NCBI GenBank assembly: GCA_020975725.1
Contig: QXJR01000026.1
Location: 186,001-250,000 of the forward strand
Length of the DNA: 64,000 bases
Direction: 5' to 3'
Source: Picocystis sp. L7
Taxonomy: Eukaryota > Chlorophyta > Picocystophyceae > Picocystales > Picocystaceae
The notes below the pieces were generated by a model that saw only the letters and a list, made by a program, of their open reading frames with translations, was not told where the DNA came from and searched no databases. Below are positions 59,387 through 64,000 of the stretch, one piece after another. Numbering within the stretch: the first letter of the stretch is position 1; each line of letters opens with the position of its first letter. A program made the translations under genes and the position numbers.

Positions 59387-59815
59387 GTGTCACGCAGAGT
59401 GGGAGACGAAACCGTACGTGCAATGTCCGCCATCAGGTACTCCATGGCGTCGTCCGTGCACAGAGTAAGTTACATGAGGAAGTGGGGGGTCGCGATGAGA
59501 TCCAGGAAGAGCAAGTTGAACGTTCGTTCTGAGATGGGACAAGGTCAAAACAACAACTCGTGCAGTGGGCGTGGAAGGAACGTCTTGGCCCAAGCAGCCT
59601 GGTCCGCATCCCTCCTGCATTTGGAAGGGATCAGAGGGAGCTCTGCAGGCGATGCAGAAGCGTCCGGAATGGGGGAAGAGGTGGTCAAGCAACCGGTCCA
59701 TGATGCACAGAAATGGGCACGCCTCCGTGAACAGGATCGTCACCTGAGCAGGAAATGGGAGAGCATTGGCATGTTCGGCTCTCACTTGGCCAATGAAATG
59801 GCCAGGCACTTCTAA
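59387..59815 (+). CDS. Unrecognised small protein; exon structure uncertain
   Basis: A 142-codon frame ending WARLREQDRHLSRKWESIGM then FGSHLANEMARHF. The C-terminal 60 residues look like real protein, helical and charged. The N-terminal half is less convincing: it holds a gtaagt at 59465 and an acceptor-like acaag further on, so an intron may lie inside. Upstream, 59173-59294 has a Gln/Leu-rich frame (SDLQQLQLQNSTKTT) that could be a first exon. No family was recognised. Confidence 0.4.
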   Translation: MSRRVGDETVRAMSAIRYSMASSVHRVSYMRKWGVAMRSRKSKLNVRSEMGQGQNNNSCSGRGRNVLAQAAWSASLLHLEGIRGSSAGDAEASGMGEEVVKQPVHDAQKWARLREQDRHLSRKWESIGMFGSHLANEMARHF

Positions 59816-60126
59816 GTAGACGCAGATAACGGCCTTTGTATCTAGAGACCCCTCAAGCTATGTACATACACCTGCATGCATAAACGATTCTTTGCTGGAG
59901 CCACACCTGCCCAGCTGCTTTACCAAGTACAGTAATATGATTATTTATAAGCGCATTGAGTGCGCCTGTACTAGAGAACGAAACAGCATTTTCCTCTTCC
60001 TCTTCTCATTCGTGCGCTCGTTCGCATCGATTCCGACCACGACCATACCGTACCGGTCTCCAAACGTCGTACGTTCGGTTGGGGTGTCACGTGACTCCAG
60101 TACGGATGTCGTCCACGAAACGGTGC
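59816..60126. other. Convergent 3' gap
   Basis: 311 bp between the unrecognised ORF and the LRR gene; AT-richer at 59820-59960; nothing recognised. Confidence 0.5.
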
Positions 60127-61461
60127 TCACGGACACCGCGGCATCTTTTGCACTGCTGACGACGGATCCGATGTGGACCACAGGACGTCGAGATCCGTGC
60201 GCATCGAACGAAGGCTCTCGAGTGCAGCCTCGAATCGATCGTGCTCCGTGGCTGGATTTGCAGCCACCACCAACGTCGAGAGGGAAGGCATGGCGCCAGC
60301 CTTCAAAGTGTGGAACAGGAGTTCCATCTGTTCCATCTCAATCCTGCACCCGCCAACGTCAAGGGAGCGCATTCCCGGTAAACCTCCTTTTTCAATGGCC
60401 GTGCACACTTCATCCATGGAGGTGCCGATGCAGGCGGAATCGAAAAGGTTCAACCTCTCAAGCCCGGCATAGGTGACCGCGGCCAATCTGGACACACATC
60501 CGCCCTCCAACCGATTGCCGCCCAGTGCGAGTGAGACGCTTCGTACCACTTCCATATTATCCATGGACGCAATGACTGCTTGGACAGCTTCGGCGTCCAG
60601 GTCGTTGTTGCTCAGATCCAATTCAAGGGGTGCACTTGATCCACAATGAAGGATGGAGGCAAACACCGGACCCGAAAGATGTCCAATCTTGCACCCTTTG
60701 CACACAACTTTCTTGAGGCGCAGTAGAGATGCCAAGGCTCGAGCAACGGACCCAGCGGAGGACGAAAGACCGAAACCGACCCCAGTCAGATCTAGTTCTT
60801 CCAGACGATATGCATGAGACAATCCTTTGGCCAGAGATTCCACGCCCTGTCCTACGACGCTATTGTTGCTCAAGTCCACTATTCGAAGCGACTCTCCATG
60901 GATAAAAAGATCCTCCAAACATTTCCCATCCCCATCCCCGAGGTTCACTTCCCTCAGTTCCAGCACTTCGATTCTTCGCATGCATGGATTGGCCAGTGTT
61001 TGCAAGCCTTCCTCTCCCAAAGGGTTACGGTTGAGCTGGATTTCTTTCAGAGATACACTGTCCTCCAGGGCTTTGGCGAGTGCTGCTGCTCCCTTGACAC
61101 CTATTCCTTTGTGTTCCAAATCAATTGCTTGGAGGCTGATGCTGGCAGCAATCCCCGGCGCGAGCGCTTCCAGTCCTTCGTCGCCGAAGTCCGCGTTTCC
61201 GAGTCCAATCCGTCGTAGTGACGCGTTCTTGGCGAGCATTTCGGCGAACCTGGTTGCACTTGGCGGCAGCATAACGTGTCCGCTGGCATGGAACTCCTGG
61301 AGCACGCAGTTGGCGTGCAGGGCTTCGCACAGTTGGCCCACTTCTTCGGGACCGAACCGCCTTCCTCGCAGCATGGTCAATGACTGCAGCTTGGGATCGT
61401 TCTCCTGCAGCCGTTCGACAAGGTCCTCCACGCCGCGCGGCTCCGCCTTTCCCCACACCAT
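60127..61461 (-). CDS. Leucine-rich-repeat protein of the ribonuclease-inhibitor (RI) type
   Basis: 444 aa with about a dozen RI-type LRRs of 27-29 residues. Examples are ASLRRIGLGNADFGDEGLEA, ISLQAIDLEHKGIGVKGAAA, VSLKEIQLNRNPLGEEGLQT, ESLRIVDLSNNSVVGQGVES and YRLEELDLTGVGFGLSS. The repeats make a horseshoe for protein binding; similar stand-alone LRR proteins occur in algal cilia and as RanGAP or NLR-like parts. No NACHT, kinase or GAP arginine-finger domain is seen. There is no signal peptide or membrane segment. The start at 61461 (MVWGKAEPRGVEDLVERLQE) directly precedes the first repeat; the open frame upstream lies in the gap to the glycosyltransferase. Confidence 0.85.
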   Translation of the reverse strand: MVWGKAEPRGVEDLVERLQENDPKLQSLTMLRGRRFGPEEVGQLCEALHANCVLQEFHASGHVMLPPSATRFAEMLAKNASLRRIGLGNADFGDEGLEALAPGIAASISLQAIDLEHKGIGVKGAAALAKALEDSVSLKEIQLNRNPLGEEGLQTLANPCMRRIEVLELREVNLGDGDGKCLEDLFIHGESLRIVDLSNNSVVGQGVESLAKGLSHAYRLEELDLTGVGFGLSSSAGSVARALASLLRLKKVVCKGCKIGHLSGPVFASILHCGSSAPLELDLSNNDLDAEAVQAVIASMDNMEVVRSVSLALGGNRLEGGCVSRLAAVTYAGLERLNLFDSACIGTSMDEVCTAIEKGGLPGMRSLDVGGCRIEMEQMELLFHTLKAGAMPSLSTLVVAANPATEHDRFEAALESLRSMRTDLDVLWSTSDPSSAVQKMPRCP

Positions 61462-61711
61462 GTGGCAAGACGCCGGCTGCGCCTCCGTGCTCGGAACGAC
61501 GGCGTGGAATGGACAAGGGTGGCTGCACCTGGTCATGCAGCCACCAGCGTTGATGGAGAAAGGATCCCTGTGAGATGCAAAATTACAAAAGAGAGCTGCA
61601 TGCAAGGGAAAGGTGCATCCCTTTGCACCTCGAAGGTCAACAACTTGGCATGGGAGCAGCCGGAGGAAGGCAGAAGGGTTTAACGTTCACGATGGAGCCA
61701 TCCCTTCAATG

Positions 61712-62902
61712 TCACGAGTCAAATGGTGTTTGCAATCCCAAGCGGCACGAAAGGAACAAGCGAGTCACCAGAAAACGATAGATGCGTCCACGCACACCTG
61801 TGCCAAGGTGTCCGTTCCTCCTTGTGTTGTGGGTGAAATGAGAGAACGTTCGGCGACTAGCCATCAACTTCATGACTGCAAGACCAAGGCTTGCAGAGTT
61901 CATCCACTTCAAATGTACACGGTCTTCAATCTTGTGAATTTGCCTGCATGGTTGTGCCACATGACTTGCCCATGAGAGGGCGCTTTGATCATTGCACTCT
62001 GCTGGCAGAGCGTCGAAATCTTGCGCATTTTTACGCTTGGACATACACAAGGGATAGGCATTGGACATGTGCAAATCATGCCATATGCTGAGGCATGAGA
62101 GCGACCTTTCCCTGGTCATATAAAGTACTCCTGCATGCCAGCATGGATATCCGTTTCCACACGGAGCATTGTTCTGGAACACAGCCATACTGGGCACGTT
62201 CCCTTCCTCTCGTCTATCAAACATCCTACTCATTTCAATCAACAATGGATCCAATGGAGCTGACACCACAACATCGGTATCCAAGTACAAAACTGTTTCA
62301 ACGGAAAGTGGAACATACTCAAAGATTCTGGTTTTCAGATCACAGACTGCATTGTAGTAATTTCCCTCGGCAGCACCCAATCTGCCGAAACCCTCAAAGT
62401 GGATCAAATTCGCGCTGTTGTATATCTCCGGGATATGTAAAACTTGCTCCATGTCCGTGATTACATACACCTCCCCCATGTACTGACCAACTTTTCGAAG
62501 GGATTCGATGGAGAGCCTCATCATTCCTGTGGCGCCATCTCTTCCCTTTTTGTCCTGCCTAACTGGATTCTGTTCGGGTGCAATGGCTATGTACACTACG
62601 GCATCCAGAATACTCTCCGCCTTTTGCGCAAGCGCAGTCTCTTTCTGTCCAGTGGTGGATCCATCAGGTGTCTCCCTTCTGACCCTCCCATGCCACAATT
62701 CGACCTTCCGCACCACCAACATCACGCTGAGCAGCACACAGGTCATCAGGATCATGCATGCACCCAAATTAGATCTGAAAAACAGCTTCCATCCATGAGG
62801 CGCGTACTTCTTTCGCATGCGATAGAGCTTGCTGGTCTTTCGACCAGCTTCAACGTCGCCTTCGGCCGCCCAGGGCATTCGCGCTCTGACGGCAGTGCCC
62901 AT
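61712..62902 (-). CDS. Type II membrane glycosyltransferase, GT8-like
   Basis: 396 aa. A basic cytosolic tail is followed by one anchor (LGACMILMTCVLLSVMLVV, about residues 47-65), then a luminal domain: the Golgi type II layout. The catalytic domain has AVVYIAIAPEQNPVRQ, MRLSIESLRKVGQYMGEVYV, FEYVPLSVETVLYLDTDVVV with the DxD metal site, and CWHAGVLYMTRERSLSCLSI. These fit GT8-type or related nucleotide-sugar transferases; the donor and acceptor are unknown. The C-terminal His-rich HFTHNTRRNGH could supply the distal metal ligand. The first in-frame ATG was used. The LRR gene starts 250 bp downstream on the same strand. Confidence 0.8.
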   Translation of the reverse strand: MGTAVRARMPWAAEGDVEAGRKTSKLYRMRKKYAPHGWKLFFRSNLGACMILMTCVLLSVMLVVRKVELWHGRVRRETPDGSTTGQKETALAQKAESILDAVVYIAIAPEQNPVRQDKKGRDGATGMMRLSIESLRKVGQYMGEVYVITDMEQVLHIPEIYNSANLIHFEGFGRLGAAEGNYYNAVCDLKTRIFEYVPLSVETVLYLDTDVVVSAPLDPLLIEMSRMFDRREEGNVPSMAVFQNNAPCGNGYPCWHAGVLYMTRERSLSCLSIWHDLHMSNAYPLCMSKRKNAQDFDALPAECNDQSALSWASHVAQPCRQIHKIEDRVHLKWMNSASLGLAVMKLMASRRTFSHFTHNTRRNGHLGTGVRGRIYRFLVTRLFLSCRLGLQTPFDS

Positions 62903-63832
62903 GAACCTTCCCTCCCGCGCGAGGTGATAGATTCAGGATTCTTCTATCCTACCTGGTTTGTCTCGCATGTGCGTCCAAGAACCGCGCCAGGAAGCCGCTT
63001 GCAACGCGCGCTTCCTCGTCGATCGGCGTCGGCTCTCGCGCTCCCCCTCCACGATCGATATCTTTCGCTCCGAGATCGCGATTAAATGGGGAAAGATCTC
63101 GATGGGTGCGTATCGAGAGGAAGAAGTGGGGGGGGGCGCATCTCGCCCTTCTTCCGAGAAGATCGTACCACAGGGGCGGAAGCAAGGATCGAAGGATGGC
63201 ATCGAGGACGGGGCGTAATTAACACGTGTCGAACGAGGTTCACCCGGTCGGACGGGGGAGAATCTTCTCTCCCCGGCGGGAGGAGGTCGTGGGTGCGCTC
63301 CGGGAGGCGCGTGGCGACGAGAAGGGGATCCGTGTCTGCCTCGGATCGTCCGTCGGATCCGTCTTCGAACCCCTCGCCTTCGTGGCCTGGTCGCAAACAC
63401 GGACGCGTGTGCGTTCCCACCGTCGGATCCCTCGTCCACGATCACCCCGGTCGGAACCCCCTCCACGTCCGGTTTCGAAAGGCAATCGATGCCCCTTTCG
63501 AACCCACCCCCTTCCCCTTTCGAACCCGGACCCTCCCCGTGGACCGCATGGACCGTTCCCTGACCCTTTCAAGGACCGTCTTCCATCCGGTCTTTTTACG
63601 GTCCTTCCCACTGGATCTCGGGTGTGGGACGTGTTGCGACGTGGCGGCCGAAACACATCGACGAAGACGTGCTCGTGCGATGGACGCGACGTGCGCGCGA
63701 ACCGCTCGCTCGTGGACGCCTGCGAGGTGTTCCAGGCGCGTGGGACGTCCCAGGACACGTCCCACGAGGAGATGGTCCGCGTCTGGTGGCGATCGGACGC
63801 CCAAAACCGCGTCCGAAGGGATGCGAAAGACG
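62903..63832. other. 930-bp divergent gap
   Basis: GC-rich. It holds gatcgatatc at 63053-63062, a single TTAAC at 63219 and repeated tttcgaaccc words at 63473-63527. No gene recognised. Confidence 0.5.
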
Positions 63833-64000
63833 ATGGCCGACCTCAACGCCATCCTCGGCGAAGAGGAGGAGGAAACGGAAACGATCGCCGATACGAACGA
63901 AAAGAAAGGCGAAGAGGTGAGACGCACGAGGCAGCACGAAGACAGTACGGGTTTTGGCGGATGGAAGATCGCTGACGCCGTGAACGTTGGTGGTGCTGAT
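63833..64000 (+). CDS. N-terminus of an acidic protein (partial, cut by the window edge)
   Basis: From ATG 63833 the text reads MADLNAILGEEEEETETIAD then TNEKKGEE. A possible donor (GTGAGA) lies at 63917, in phase 0, typical for the short 5' exons of this genome. The frame is also open to the window end (ending DSTGFGGWKIADAVNVGGAD), so no intron is required. The product is unknown. Confidence 0.5.
   Translation, partial: MADLNAILGEEEEETETIADTNEKKGEEVRRTRQHEDSTGFGGWKIADAVNVGGAD

Noticed and set aside
1-64000. CRISPR arrays, rRNA, spliceosomal snRNA genes, LTR or virus-like elements
   Set aside because: No regularly spaced repeats, conserved rRNA or snRNA words, reverse transcriptase, integrase or capsid signatures were recognised by eye.

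Overview
The window looks like nuclear DNA of a compact-genome green alga. Genes are short and dense (about 41 in 64 kb), mostly single-exon or with one to three small introns. Splice-resolved introns are about 80-140 nt, apart from one of 302 nt. They begin GTGCGT, GTACGT, GTGAGT or GTAAG and end CAG or TAG, and they sit close to the 5' end of the CDS in nearly every case. Products are eukaryotic (TAF11, SUMO, MSH6, TEN1, MAPK15, KDM8, GUCD1, UBE2W). Several point to a plastid: an ABCG7-type half transporter, a protease-dead FtsH (FtsHi), a PPR/SAP protein of the pTAC3 type and a CBM20 starch-binding protein. Mitochondrial-type uL24 and bL19 are also nuclear. The green lineage is an inference from ABCG7, pTAC3-like and FtsHi; no species is claimed.

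Layout. 1-10.8 kb: transporter N-terminus (-, partial), TAF11 (+), AlkB-like dioxygenase (-), SUMO (+), organellar uS17 (-), TFIIS-N protein (+), stomatin-like SLP2 (-), formylglycine-generating enzyme (+, interrupted by an in-frame TAG), MAPK15 (-). 12-20 kb: coiled-coil protein (-), mitochondrial uL24 (+), TEN1 (-), YaaA-family protein (-), MSH6 (+), RPAP3-like TPR protein (+). 21-32 kb: F-box protein (-), pTAC3-like PPR/SAP/HMG protein (+), membrane TPR protein (-), small duplicated-helix protein (+), FtsHi (-). 32.7-41 kb: an adjacent STAR1/STAR2 ABC transporter pair (+,+), organellar bL19 (+), P5CS (-), MsrB (+), UBE2W (+). 41-51 kb: Kir-like channel (+), CBM20 protein (+), TVP38/TMEM64 protein (-), KDM8 (+), GUCD1 (-), ZNG1/CobW GTPase (+). 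52-64 kb: ABCG7-like (+), anthranilate phosphoribosyltransferase (-), EamA/DMT transporter (+), tRNA-binding AIMP1/Arc1-like protein (-), an unrecognised ORF (+), LRR protein (-), GT8-like glycosyltransferase (-), and the start of an acidic protein (+).

Most genes form divergent pairs sharing a GC-rich promoter, and convergent pairs with short AT-richer 3' gaps (61-120 bp in the tightest). Many promoters carry a pair of TTAACC-like hexamers spaced 12-13 bp. A second motif, CGCAGAGGA, recurs nine times and only between genes. The ABCG7-like gene has an array of ATCGATA boxes about 22 bp apart.

The most striking features are: STAR1 and STAR2 as two same-frame ORFs separated by three nucleotides, which suggests a bicistronic mRNA or read-through; an FGE gene whose invariant Trp codon is TAG; a Kir-type channel with TLGAL in place of the TIGYG selectivity filter; and the spaced TTAACC promoter element. 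No CRISPR array, rRNA, convincing tRNA, transposon or viral fossil was recognised.
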